Positions 1 to 8,691 are shown, numbered from the stretch's first letter. The stretch is DNA of 33,075 bases from Planctomycetota bacterium (GCA_009773755.1 WSZJ01000041.1:1-33075), one strand, 5' to 3'. Numbers and translations are program-made. Notes: generated by a model from the letters alone, not told the origin.

Positions 1-693
1 GCCGAGGGCGATGCCGACGGTGTCGGGGGCGATGCGCTGGCCTTCCTGGATGGCGATCGACGCTTCGTCGTACTTTCCGAGTTCGACGAGGGCGCAGATC
101 CGGTCGCTGATGGCCGCGACGCAGTTGTCGGGGACGGCGCGCATGGCTTCGGCTCCGGCGTCGGCGACGGCCTGCCAGTCGGCTTTGAGGGCCAGGCTGG
201 TGGGGAGATCGGTGATGAAGACGGGATCGGAGCGGATGGCGCGCTGGAGTTCCTCGAGCCCGCGGTCGACTTCGCCGAGCTGGACGAGGGCGCGGCCGTG
301 AAGAGAGAGGGCGTAAGCGTCGTCGGGTTTGCGGCTGACGACCTGGGCGGCCTGGTCGGCGGCTTCCTGCCAGAGGTCGAGGTCCATGTAGACCCTGGCG
401 CGGAGGTTCATGATCGGGGTGGCGTTGGGCTCGATCTCAAGCGCCCTGGAAAGGTCTTCGAGGGCAGGGACGGGCCAGCCGCCGCGGGCTTTCGCGAAGC
501 CGCGCTCGGTCCAGGTAGTGGCCCAGCCTGGGGCGGCCTCGACGGCGTGGTCCATGGCTTTAACGGCCCCGGCGAAGTCGCCGCGCTGGAGAGCGGCGCG
601 GCCTTCGGCGATGGCTTTTTCCGCCGTAACCTGGTCGGCGAAGGCCGGCAGGCCTGCGGCGAGTGTGAACAGGAGTAGCAGAACGTGTTTCAT
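1..693 (-). CDS. Exported TPR-repeat protein, N-terminal 231 residues (cut by window edge)
   Basis: The frame is open from an ATG at 693 to the left edge with no stop, so only the N-terminal part is seen. It begins MKHVLLLLFTLAAGLPAFA, a signal peptide ending in AFA. The rest is helical TPR sequence, with repeats such as AALQRGDFAGAVKAMDHAVE and RALVQLGEVDRGLEELQRAI. Those repeats line up with the first 200 residues of the next gene upstream on the same strand (864-3494), including the shared ALVNLGEVDKGL/ALVQLGEVDRGL segment, so the two are tandem paralogues. The missing C-terminus may carry the same HExxH domain, but this cannot be seen. TPR domains act as protein-binding scaffolds; the partner here is unknown. 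No Shine-Dalgarno is visible at the ATG. The plus-strand frames over this stretch are shadows. Confidence 0.85.
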   Translation of the reverse strand, partial: MKHVLLLLFTLAAGLPAFADQVTAEKAIAEGRAALQRGDFAGAVKAMDHAVEAAPGWATTWTERGFAKARGGWPVPALEDLSRALEIEPNATPIMNLRARVYMDLDLWQEAADQAAQVVSRKPDDAYALSLHGRALVQLGEVDRGLEELQRAIRSDPVFITDLPTSLALKADWQAVADAGAEAMRAVPDNCVAAISDRICALVELGKYDEASIAIQEGQRIAPDTVGIALG

Positions 694-744
694 GGTGTTG
701 TCGGAATTCGTACGGTCTGAAAATCGGTGAGGATCTCTATTGGA

Positions 745-836
745 ACACGGAGGTCACGGAGCCCACAGAGCGCACAGAGGAACGACAACGGATCTTTTTT
801 TCTCTGTGTCCTCTGTGGTCTCCGTGACCTCCGTGT
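745..836. repeat. Low-complexity inverted repeat between the TPR paralogues
   Basis: The arms are 745-780 and 801-836, about 36 nt each, with four or five mismatches and a 20-nt spacer ending in a T-run. They are built of the words ACGGAGG, CACGGAG and CACAGAG. The hairpin lies 27 nt after the stop of the 876-aa TPR-peptidase gene and could end or protect its transcript. CACAGAG/CACGGAGG hairpins recur between genes in many unrelated bacterial genomes (general knowledge), so this may be a dispersed repeat and not a local terminator. Confidence 0.8.
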
Positions 837-863
837 CAACCCGGGAACCTTGCCGCCGTCTTT

Positions 864-3494
864 CTACAAGCCCGTAATGCACTCCACCCAGTCTTTCTCC
901 AGTCTCGCCGCATCCGGGAAATACTCCAGCAACGCCTTCCCTCCCCCGGACGCCACGTTCTTCCGGTATTCCTCGTATGCCGCCCCATAGCCCTTGTTGT
1001 CCGTCTGCGACAGGTAGTAGTTCAGCGCCCAGCACTCCGCGTAAAACAAGAGCGCCTTCTGCGAGTCGCTGTTGATCAGCTGCAGCGCATCCCCCGCCAG
1101 CAGATCCTTAAGCGGGATATGCCGGCCTCCCCGCATCGCGTCCCTCACGAACGGCACCCGGCTGTCACTGATGAAATTGAACCGGTACGTCTTGCCGTCC
1201 CAGTCGAACCCCTCGAAATACGTCGCCATCCCCTCCGCATACCACGACGGCGGCCGCGCCGAAGGCGCCACCCTGAAGAAATACAGGTGCGCGGCCTCGT
1301 GCACCATCGTCTGCAGAAACTGGTGCTTGTTCCCCGTCTTGTCCCAGCCCACCACAACGTTCGAATCGCTCCGCGCGAATCCCGCCGCGTTCAGGTGGTC
1401 CTCCTGCTTGTTCTCGACGCAGTACTTCCGGTAGTCCTCGTAGCTCCGGTACGCGTGAAGCGTCATCTTCTCCTTGCCGGGGAGCTTCGGCTCCGCGCCG
1501 CCGTAGAACTTCGCATATTCCGCGTACGCCACTTCGAGAAGCGTCCCCAGGTCCTTCGCGAACTGCTCCGTCGTGTTCGACTTCACCAGGTAGTGCGCCG
1601 TCTCCTCGGTGTGGCAGTCCGCCCACTGTCCCCGGATCAGGTCGTAGTCCTCGCGCGACAGCCACTTGTCCTTGTACTTCACGTACCCGCGCTTCAAGAG
1701 TTCGCCTTCCGCCCCCGGCACCCACTTGCCGTCAACCTGGATGTTTCCCTTCGCCAGCTGCTCCCGGTCCTTCACGGTCACCCACTGCCCCTGGAAGAGC
1801 ACCAGCCCCTTTTCCAGATTCCCCTTCTCTTCGGGCGTCACATACGATCCGCGATACAGCACGAAGCCGTCCGGCGGCGCCGACAGGCCGCGCTTCCGCG
1901 CGAGAAACGCGTCGAGATTCTTGCGAAGCGCCGGCTTCTTCTTCACCGCGTCCTCGAAGTGTTTCACCGCGATCTCGCGCTGCGCGGCATCCCACGCGAG
2001 GCAGCCGATGCCGAAGTCCTCGGCAGGCTCGAGCCCGGCCTGGTCCGCGAAGCCGCAGTACACCGCCGGGTCGAGGAACGCCCACGGAAACTTGCCGCTT
2101 CCGCCCGCGATCGCGAACTCGAAAATCGTCTCGGCCGCCTTCGAGACGGTGAGCTCGGTCTTGCCGAGCGTCGCCTTCAGCTTCAGCGAGCCCTTGTTGA
2201 CTCCCGTTGAGATCTTCGAGTGAGCTCCGGCCATTCCGCGGATTTCCGGGAGGCGCGTCTCGACTTCGGCCTTGCGGACGGCCGAAGTCAGCGATTGCAG
2301 GAGCCTCTCGTATTCCGAAGCGGCGCGCGCGAACTGGTAGCGTCGAACGAGGGCTTCGATTTCGGCGACCGTCAGCAGGTGCGTCGCGAGCTCGTGCGAC
2401 AGTCTTCCCCGGTCCTGCTGCCCCGCCCCCTCCCCCGCCAGTTCCTTGTCGATCGACGCCACGAACGCCGCGAGGCCCTCGATCTGAAGCGCGTGCCGCG
2501 CCAGGTAGGGATTCAGGCGCCGCGCGTCGGACAGCGTCTGGCGCGCTTCCGCAAACGCCCCCAGTTTCCACTGGGCGGCGCCGAGCCAGAAGAGCGTGTC
2601 GAAATTGGTGCGGCGTCCCTTGATGCCGAGCAATTCGGCGCATTCGCGGGCGCGGCCTGCGAGGAAGAGGGTCCGTGCATGGACGTTGAGGTAATAGGAG
2701 AGAGTCGACGAATCGGTTCCGGCGATGATCTTCAGCGAGGCGTCAGCGTCGTGAATTCCGGCGGCCTCGGAGGTCCCGAGAACGTAGGCCTCTGCGAGGG
2801 CCGGCTCCGAGCCTCGGGGAACGATTTTTTTCGCCGCGCGGGCGGCGTCGAGCGCTTCCTTGTGCTTGCCCATGCCGACGAGGGCGATGACGCGGTAAAA
2901 GTGGATGGCCGGCCGCGTGACGCCTCCGGCCAGTTGCGCGTCCGCCTCCTTGACCATGGCCTCCCAGTCCGCCTTCCGCCAATAGGCGTCGTACCGGATG
3001 CGCTGAGTGGGGCTGCTGTTCGCCTGGAACGCCTGGTCCTGCTCGGCCAGTCCCTTGTCGACTTCGCCGAGGTTGACCAGCGCCCAGCCATGAAGCGCGA
3101 GAATCTGCGCGTTCCCCGACGACGCCTTCAGCCCGGCGTCCGCGTCCTCGGCCGCTTCCGCCCACCGGTCCAGAGACATGAGGGCCTGGCAGCGATGGAT
3201 GGCGAAATTCGGATTGGCGGGCTCGAGGGACATGGCGCGGCTGTAGTCCTCGATGGCGGCCGGGGTGCGCGCGAGCAGGAATTTGGCGCGGCCGCGCAGG
3301 TCCCACGCGTCGGCCCACGAGGGGTCGGCTTCGATGGCTTTCGTGAAGGCCGCGATAGCGGCGGTGAGGTCCTGGCGTTGAAGCGCGGAACTTCCTTCGG
3401 CGAAGGGAGCCTTGGCGGCCTCGCGATCGGCGCCGGCGCGGCCCGGGATGAGGAGGAGCACGGCGAGTGCGGCGAAGGACGCGAACCGATTCAT
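864..3494 (-). CDS. Exported TPR protein with C-terminal DUF1570-like HExxH peptidase domain
   Basis: 876 aa. The ATG at 3494 is chosen over a GTG at 3509 because it has a GGAG 7 nt upstream and starts directly with a signal peptide (MNRFASFAALAVLLLIPGRA). Residues about 25-340 are TPR repeats. Residues 543-624 are four tandem units of about 20 residues of the form GxVxxxGxWVTxEExxxLxKG. The C-terminal domain has HEAAH at 732-736 and, further on, WYAEGMATYFEG; the glutamate there would be the third zinc ligand of a gluzincin-type peptidase. This is the pattern of DUF1570 (peptidase MA-like), common in Planctomycetota. A periplasmic location is likely; the substrate is unknown. It is a paralogue of the partial gene downstream. 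A TAGAAT box at 3528-3533 is a candidate -10. Confidence 0.9.
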   Translation of the reverse strand: MNRFASFAALAVLLLIPGRAGADREAAKAPFAEGSSALQRQDLTAAIAAFTKAIEADPSWADAWDLRGRAKFLLARTPAAIEDYSRAMSLEPANPNFAIHRCQALMSLDRWAEAAEDADAGLKASSGNAQILALHGWALVNLGEVDKGLAEQDQAFQANSSPTQRIRYDAYWRKADWEAMVKEADAQLAGGVTRPAIHFYRVIALVGMGKHKEALDAARAAKKIVPRGSEPALAEAYVLGTSEAAGIHDADASLKIIAGTDSSTLSYYLNVHARTLFLAGRARECAELLGIKGRRTNFDTLFWLGAAQWKLGAFAEARQTLSDARRLNPYLARHALQIEGLAAFVASIDKELAGEGAGQQDRGRLSHELATHLLTVAEIEALVRRYQFARAASEYERLLQSLTSAVRKAEVETRLPEIRGMAGAHSKISTGVNKGSLKLKATLGKTELTVSKAAETIFEFAIAGGSGKFPWAFLDPAVYCGFADQAGLEPAEDFGIGCLAWDAAQREIAVKHFEDAVKKKPALRKNLDAFLARKRGLSAPPDGFVLYRGSYVTPEEKGNLEKGLVLFQGQWVTVKDREQLAKGNIQVDGKWVPGAEGELLKRGYVKYKDKWLSREDYDLIRGQWADCHTEETAHYLVKSNTTEQFAKDLGTLLEVAYAEYAKFYGGAEPKLPGKEKMTLHAYRSYEDYRKYCVENKQEDHLNAAGFARSDSNVVVGWDKTGNKHQFLQTMVHEAAHLYFFRVAPSARPPSWYAEGMATYFEGFDWDGKTYRFNFISDSRVPFVRDAMRGGRHIPLKDLLAGDALQLINSDSQKALLFYAECWALNYYLSQTDNKGYGAAYEEYRKNVASGGGKALLEYFPDAARLEKDWVECITGL

Positions 3495-3527
3495 GCGGGC
3501 TCCAGTCACCCCCCGGTGAGTCAGGGC

Positions 3528-3533
3528 ATTCTA
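3528..3533 (-). promoter_or_regulatory. Candidate -10 box (TAGAAT) of the TPR-peptidase gene
   Basis: TAGAAT on the minus strand lies 33 nt before the ATG at 3494. With the usual 6-7 nt from box to transcription start this gives a leader of about 26 nt, which contains the GGAG ribosome site. No convincing -35 is seen. Confidence 0.4.
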
Positions 3534-3591
3534 CGCGGGGGGAGAAGGCAGATGAAGCGGGGACGCATGAATCGGCGGCGGTAGTCCGAAA

Positions 3592-3700
3592 GGCAACGAA
3601 ACAAAAAACGAAAAACGAAAAACAAAAAACGAAAAGGAAGGCCGTGGGGCGGCGCTTCGTTTTTCGTTTTTTGTTTTTCGTTTTTAGTTTCGTTGTTGCC
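3592..3700. repeat. A/T-rich low-complexity inverted repeat
   Basis: The left arm 3592-3637 consists of ACGAAAA and AACAAAAA words. The right arm 3655-3700 is its complement apart from a few short bulges. The loop is GC-rich and about 17 nt long. It lies about 90 nt past the stop of the minus-strand gene at 3788. Transcribed leftward, the distal arm is U-rich, so it could work as a terminator. Its composition is strikingly unlike the surrounding DNA. Confidence 0.85.
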
Positions 3701-3739
3701 GTTTTCGCCTGCGAGCGCTCCCTCCCGGAGCAAGCGACT

Positions 3740-3816
3740 CCCTTCGACTCGTCCGCCTTCGCGCCTTCGGCGCTTCGGCGAACTCGCTCAGGGCGCCGGC
3801 GCCTGCGGCGCCGGCG
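3740..3816. repeat. CCCTTCGACTC...CTCGCTCAGGG repeat plus perfect GC hairpin at a gene end
   Basis: The bounding words CCCTTCGACTC (3740-3750) and CTCGCTCAGGG (3783-3793) recur at 24130-24161 with a different middle. The right word supplies the TGA stop (3788-3790) of the adjacent coding region. Directly next to it, 3794-3816 is a perfect 10-bp stem with a 3-nt loop inside the last codons, which explains the PPPAPQAPAP tail of that protein. Similar sequences are dispersed in many bacterial genomes (general knowledge). Confidence 0.6.
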
Positions 3817-4954
3817 GGGGCGCCGTCGCCACCATCTTGAATCTCCCCGTCTCCTCATCCTGCCGCCGCATCCCCTCCATCAGGAGCGACATCGCGTCCA
3901 GCGGCTGCATCCCCGCCGTCGTCACCACGCCCGGCTCAAACCGGAATTGGCCGTCCTTCCACCTCATCAGGGCGTAGAACGCCACCTCGCGCATGAGCGT
4001 TCCGCAGACCACGTCGTAGATCACGCCCTTCTCGAACACAACCGTGCCCGAGGCATTCGCCTGCGAAAGAATGAGCTTGCCGGTGCGGGCCGAAGCGTTG
4101 ATCGACTGGGTGAGCTCGCCGAGGCTCATCATGGCGAGCCGGCCGGTGACGCCGTCCTGGACCTCCACGAGCTTGCGATTCGTCATCCGGAGGCGTTCGG
4201 CGAGCAGGCGGTTGAAGTGGCGGTTGAGCTGCGGGTTGTGGTCGAGCATCCGCTCGAAATCGCCGCGCGGCAGGACCAGCGCGGCAATGCGGGAGGCCGC
4301 GCGCACGGTGGCCGAAGCGACGTCCCCGGTCAGGAGCGACATTTCGCCGAAGCACTGGCCGGGGCCAAGCGTCGCGATCACGCGCTGATTCCCGTCGGGC
4401 TCGACGTTGACGACCTCCGCGGTCCCGCTCTGGACCAGGAAAAACGCGCGGCCGAATTCGCCTTTGCGCAGGCAGTCCGTTCCCGCGGCGTACTCGCGCA
4501 CCTGCATGCTGCGCGCGACCGCTTCCAGCTCGGCGGCGGGAAGAGAAGAGAACAGCGGCGTCGTCTTGAGCCGCGCCGCCAGCGCGAGTATCGCCGTGCG
4601 CGTCTGCGGCCCGGGCGACGGAGTGAAGACGCCCGAGGCCGGCCGCGCGGGATCGGGCCCCATCACGGATGTGCCGGGGCTCACCGTCCCCGCCGGGTGA
4701 ATCTCGGGAAGCTCCTTGCCGATCTCGACCTTGAAATTCGCCCGGCACCCGATGTACGAGCACGCGTAAATCTGCCCATCCGCCTGCCGCCCGCGCTCCT
4801 CATAGAACTTCGTGAATTTCTCGAGATTCGCCGCGCACACCGCGTGGCACTTCGACGCCAGCACCGACGGCATCTGGATCGTCATGCCTTCGCCCGGCTT
4901 GAAAAGCGGGCACTGGGCCGCGTTCACCGCGCGCACGACGATCGGCGTCGACAT
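3788..4954 (-). CDS. Five-cysteine domain / cNMP-binding fold / DUF4388 protein (intact paralogue)
   Basis: 388 aa, cytosolic, no signal peptide. The start is MSTPIVVRAV at 4954. The N-terminal domain has cysteines at 15, 36, 40, 65 and 70 in the frames CPLFKPGEGM, KCHAVC and YACSYIGC. Residues about 125-235 form a cyclic-nucleotide-binding fold with the cassette FGEMSLLTGDVASATV: the Glu is kept, but the Arg that normally contacts the cyclic phosphate is Ala. Residues about 255-365 match DUF4388 (GRLAMMSLGELTQSI, then FYALMRWKDGQFRFEPG). There is no helix-turn-helix, so it is probably not a CRP-type DNA binder. The Cys domain resembles TIGR04076-type small proteins (CPLFKxG...) only loosely. 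A metal- or redox-sensing role is inference. Paralogue of the gene at 4969-6259, 14 nt away. Confidence 0.85.
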   Translation of the reverse strand: MSTPIVVRAVNAAQCPLFKPGEGMTIQMPSVLASKCHAVCAANLEKFTKFYEERGRQADGQIYACSYIGCRANFKVEIGKELPEIHPAGTVSPGTSVMGPDPARPASGVFTPSPGPQTRTAILALAARLKTTPLFSSLPAAELEAVARSMQVREYAAGTDCLRKGEFGRAFFLVQSGTAEVVNVEPDGNQRVIATLGPGQCFGEMSLLTGDVASATVRAASRIAALVLPRGDFERMLDHNPQLNRHFNRLLAERLRMTNRKLVEVQDGVTGRLAMMSLGELTQSINASARTGKLILSQANASGTVVFEKGVIYDVVCGTLMREVAFYALMRWKDGQFRFEPGVVTTAGMQPLDAMSLLMEGMRRQDEETGRFKMVATAPPPAPQAPAP

Positions 4955-4968
4955 TTGCTGGTTCCGGG

Positions 4969-6259
4969 CTAGGCCGGTTTCGCCGGCTCGGCCGGCTTCG
5001 CTTCCGCCGGCTTCGGCGCTTCCACGCCCCTCGCCTTCTCGTCGATCCGCCGCGCCCCCTCGACCAGCAGGCTCGTCGTGTCGATCGGGCGCAGGCCAAG
5101 CGTCGAGATGTCGCCCTGCTCGAAGCGGAACTCGCCTTCGCGCCAGGTCATCATCTCGAGGAAGGCGTCCTCGGGCTTGTCCTTGCCCGGGAGCTTGGCG
5201 TGGAAGACGTACCCGTCGCGCACCGTCAGGTAACCGCGCTGCGCCCGGTGCTGGAGGTGGAGGTAACCGGTCCGCCCGCTCACCGCAAGCGCCTGCGTCA
5301 GCTCGGCGAGCGAAAACATCTGCAGCTTCCCGAGCACGCCGTTCTGGATCACGTCGGTGGTTGAGCTGCGGGGCGGCCTCGAGCATGAGCTCGAAATCGG
5401 AGCGGGCGATGACGAGCGCCTGTACCGAATCCACGGTCTTGACGGTCGCGGAGCATTTCTCGCCGGTCAGGAGCGACATCTCGCCGACGCCCTGCCCCGC
5501 TCCAAGCGAGCTCAACACTTTTTCGGTGCCGTCCTTGTCGATCTGGATCACGTCAACCCTTCCGCCGGCGAGCAGGAAGTACTTCTCGCCCGGTTCGCCC
5601 GACTTGAGAAGCGTCGAGCCCGCGGGATACGCCACGAGCTTCACGGAATTCGCGATCCGCTCCAGCTCCTCGCCGGGGAGACCGCTGAAAATCGGCGCCG
5701 ATTTCAGCTTCGTCGCAATCGCCACCAGCTTTCCCTTCGGGTCGGCGCCGGCGGCCGGCTTCACCGGCGCGGCATCCTTCGCTGCAGGGGCGGGCGCGTC
5801 GGAGGGGTCGTTGATCGGCATCGGCGTCATCCCCGTTTCGCCGAAATCCTCCTCGTCGGACGGCGCCGCGGACGAAAGGAACGCCGCGACCGCGTTCGAA
5901 CTCTTCATCTTCGACAGCACCGCCGTGGCAGGATTCGCCGCCGACGCCGATCCAGGGGTGGCGGCCGAAGGCTTCGACGCCGCAGCGGGCGCAGCGGCAG
6001 GGCGCACTTCCGGGAACTCCGAGCCGACCGCGATCTCCATCGTGGCCCGGCACCCCACGAACGAGCACGTGTACTGCTTGCCGTCGACCGACCCTTTGCG
6101 CATTTCGTGAAGCGTCAGGAACGCGTGAAGCGACGCCGCGCAGACGTTGTGGCAGCGCGACGCGACGACCCCCGGCAATTCGAGCGTCATGCCCTCGCCC
6201 TGTTTGAAGAGGGGGCACTGGTCGGCAAATCGGGCCCGAATCCTGATCCTTTCGGCCAT
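4969..6259 (-). pseudogene. Five-cysteine / cNMP-fold / DUF4388 paralogue with internal deletion and frameshift
   Basis: The frame starts MAERIRIRARF at 6259. The cysteines fall at exactly the same residues (15, 36, 40, 65, 70) as in the downstream paralogue. A long Ala/Pro linker and a cNMP fold (VGEMSLLTGEKCSATV; the cyclic-phosphate Arg is Cys) follow. After APQLN, near 5360, the frame is lost. The DUF4388 part continues in another frame from about 5352 (VIQNGVLGKLQMFSLAELTQ) to the stop at 4969. Only 7 nt separate these anchors, where the paralogue has about 57, so about 50 nt are missing. The frameshifted reading stays open and runs in frame into the next gene, giving one uninterrupted frame from 6259 to 3788. 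This could be real decay, a fusion, or an assembly or consensus error. Confidence 0.75.
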
Positions 6260-6335
6260 AGGCCGCACATTAAAGCACGCAGGCGGGGGGCCAAGCATCA
6301 ATTTGCGATGGTGGGGGGATTTCCGCTTCCCGAAG

Positions 6336-6341
6336 TACACT
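6336..6341 (+). promoter_or_regulatory. Candidate -10 box (TACACT) of the RND gene
   Basis: TACACT ends 11 nt before the ATG at 6353, and no Shine-Dalgarno lies between them. It sits in the 93-bp divergent spacer shared with the cNMP-fold gene on the other strand. A transcript from here would have a leader of about 5 nt. Confidence 0.3.
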
Positions 6342-6352
6342 TCCGCCCAGTC

Positions 6353-8685
6353 ATGATCCTGAACCACTTCCAGCGCCTCCTCCAGCGAGGCTGGTGGGCC
6401 GTCCTGCTGCTTTTCATGGCGGGGGGCATTACTACAACCAGACGCGAGCGGAGTGGGGAGACGACGAGTATCTCGTGGCGTGCGCCCACCGCGAGGAGGG
6501 GTGGTTCACGAAGGAGGGGGCGGAACTGCTGTGCGCGTTCGCGCAGGACATGAAGCGGCTGCCGGGCGCCCGCGATCTCATCGCGCCGACGACGGTGCCG
6601 CTTCTGCGCAACGTCCTCCCCATCATTCCGAAACCGCCCTACCTGGCGAACCCCGACGGGACGCTCAACCGGTTGATCGACCTGGAGAAGGCGAGGGCGG
6701 AGCTGTGCGACCACAACATCGCGCGCGGAAACGTCATTTCCGCGGACGGGAAGGACATCTCGGCGCTGGTCTTCCTCGAAGTAAGCGAGGACGTCGTGCG
6801 TCTCGACAAGGAGCGGCGCGCGCTGATGGCAAAACCGGACGACGCGGCGGCGCAGAGGCGGCTGAAGGAGATTTCGCCGGCCTACCAGGTCGCGAAGGAG
6901 AAGCTGGCGGTGCGGCGCACGGCGATGGTGGATGGCGCCCGGGAAATGGCGAAGAAGTGGGAATCGAAGACGGGGGTCGTCAGGCTCTCAGGCTTGCCCG
7001 TGATCAACGTCGGCCTGCTGGAACACGTGCGTTCGGACATCATGAATTTCGGCATCCTCGCGCTCGGCGTCTTCACCCTGGCACTCCTCGTGATCTACCG
7101 CCGGCTGCGGTGGCTCTTCCTGCCGCTCGTCGCCTGCCTCCTCCCTGTCGCGTTCATGCTCGCCGTGATGGCGTACTTCCGATACAGCATGACCATCGTC
7201 ACTTCGAACATGCCCGTCCTCCTCTTCGTCCTCATGCTTCCCTATGCCGTCTACTTCATCGAGCGCTACCTGGAGCGCCGCCGTCTCGCGCCGGACGAGC
7301 CGATGGCCGAGACATGCGCCCGCGCGACCGCCGAGATCTGGCGCCCCTGCCTCTACAGCGCGCTGGCGACCATGGTCGGAACCGCGGCGCACATCGGAAG
7401 CGGCATTCACCCGGTGCGGACGTTCGGGATCATGATGACGGCCGGCACCGGGCTCGGGCTCGCGACGATCATGCTCCTGATTCCCGCCGCGACGGCGCAG
7501 CTCAAGCCGCTCGAGCCGCGCTCCGCCGACCCGCGAGTCGGCCCGGCCGGGCCGCTTCGCTTTCTCACGGCCCTCGTCCTGCGCGCCCCGCTCGCCGTGG
7601 TGGTTTTCAGCCTCGCCGTCTTCGGGGTGTCGATCTACTACACCCGCCACATCCAGGTGGAGACGAAGTTCATCGACTACTTCTGGTCGAAGAGCGAGGT
7701 CTACCAGGGGCTCGACTACATCGACAAGCACCTCGGCGGGACGACGCCGATCGAGGTCATCCTGCACAACGGGAAGGCGGGTTATTTCCGGAGCGATGAA
7801 GGGCTGAAGGCGCTCGAGGCGGTCGAGAACAGCTTCCGCGACGACCCGGCGTTCGGGAGCAGCCGATCGATGAAATCGCTGGTGGACGAAGTGCGCAAGG
7901 CGATGAAGAAGCAGAAGCCGGAAAAGGTGGCGGGGCTGGTGAGCGCGATGGCCCCGGAGCTGGTGACGGAGCTGTGCAACGCCGATGCGACGCAGGCGCG
8001 AGTCCTGGTGCGGCTGAAGGAAACGTCGCCGCTGCTGAACCGGGGGAAGCTGATCACGACCGTGAAGAGCCGCCTCGCAGGAATGAAGGACAAGGAACTG
8101 AAAGGCTCGGAGGCGCGCGTGACCGGCGTCTGCCTGCTCTACTCGAACATCCTCAACGGCCTGATCCTGACGATGAAGGAGACTTTCCTGATCGCGGTGG
8201 TGGCGATCTGGTTCATGCTCTGGTTCCTGTTCCGGTCTCCGGTGATGGCGACGATCGTGCTGCTCCCGCAGGTGCTGCCGGTGTTCCTCGTGCTCGGGGT
8301 GATGGGGTTCACGGGGATTGCGCTCGACATGGTGACGGTGGTGATCGCGTCGGTCGCAATGGGGGTCGGGATCGACGCGGCGATTCAGTACGCGTTCCGA
8401 TTCCGGAATGAGCTCGCGGCGTGCGGGGGGGATTTTGCTGAAGCGGTCCGAAGGTCTCACGCGACGATCGGAAGGGCGATCCTGATCGCGACGGTGATCA
8501 CGTTCACGGGGTTCATCATGCTGATGCTGAGCCACTTTGTGCCGACGTTCTATTTCGGGATGTTCACCGGCCTCGCGATCCTGATGGGGCTTTTTGCGTC
8601 GCTCACGACGTTGCCGGCGCTGTTTGTGCTGCTCAAGTACCCAAAACTGAAGACCCGCGTTGCGGCGCCGGCTGCGGGGCAGTGA
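6353..8685 (+). CDS. RND/MMPL-family exporter with frame disruption near the N-terminus
   Basis: The protein starts MILNHFQRLLQRGWWAVLLLF at 6353, a typical first membrane helix. The frame is then lost at a run of six G at 6420-6425. The rest, beginning GGHYYNQTRAEWGDDEYLVA, is in another frame and continues to 8685. One extra G would restore a 777-residue protein. However, the 25-30 residues normally found between helix 1 and the FGSDD-like motif are also absent, so a deletion is equally possible. The body has two MMPL/SSD-like membrane blocks: helices around 7045-7500, then the C-terminal block from about 8150, with VVIASVAMGVGIDAAIQYAFRF in the latter (proton-relay Asp region). Likely an inner-membrane exporter of lipid or hydrophobic cargo. 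The ATG at 6394 of the downstream frame is not a credible start. Confidence 0.8.
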
Positions 8686-8691
8686 GCGTCC

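Larger units (their letters stand above)
3495..3787. other. 293-bp spacer with promoter, A/T-rich hairpin and dispersed repeat
   Basis: From left to right this non-coding stretch holds the candidate -10 of the TPR-peptidase gene (3528-3533), a long A/T-rich hairpin (3592-3700) and the start of a CCCTTCGACTC...CTCGCTCAGGG repeat that runs into the end of the next gene. No small ORF or RNA gene is recognisable. Confidence 0.7.

Noticed and set aside
1119-2210. Long plus-strand open frame opposite the TPR-peptidase gene
   Set aside because: It is very Arg/His/Val-rich with no domain pattern, as expected for the antisense of a high-G+C gene. The opposite strand encodes clear signal-peptide, TPR and HExxH sequence.
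2220-3584. 454-residue plus-strand open frame
   Set aside because: Antisense shadow of the TPR region; composition is low-complexity Arg/Gly/Glu and it has no ribosome site.
3788-6367. Single 859-residue protein
   Set aside because: It joins two paralogues through a frameshifted Arg-rich stretch. The DUF4388 domain of the first copy is in another frame, so this is not one native protein.
5357-6553. 398-residue plus-strand open frame ending in MILNHFQRLLQRGWW
   Set aside because: Most of it is antisense to the cNMP-fold gene. Only the last part after the ATG at 6353 is real, being the first helix of the RND exporter.
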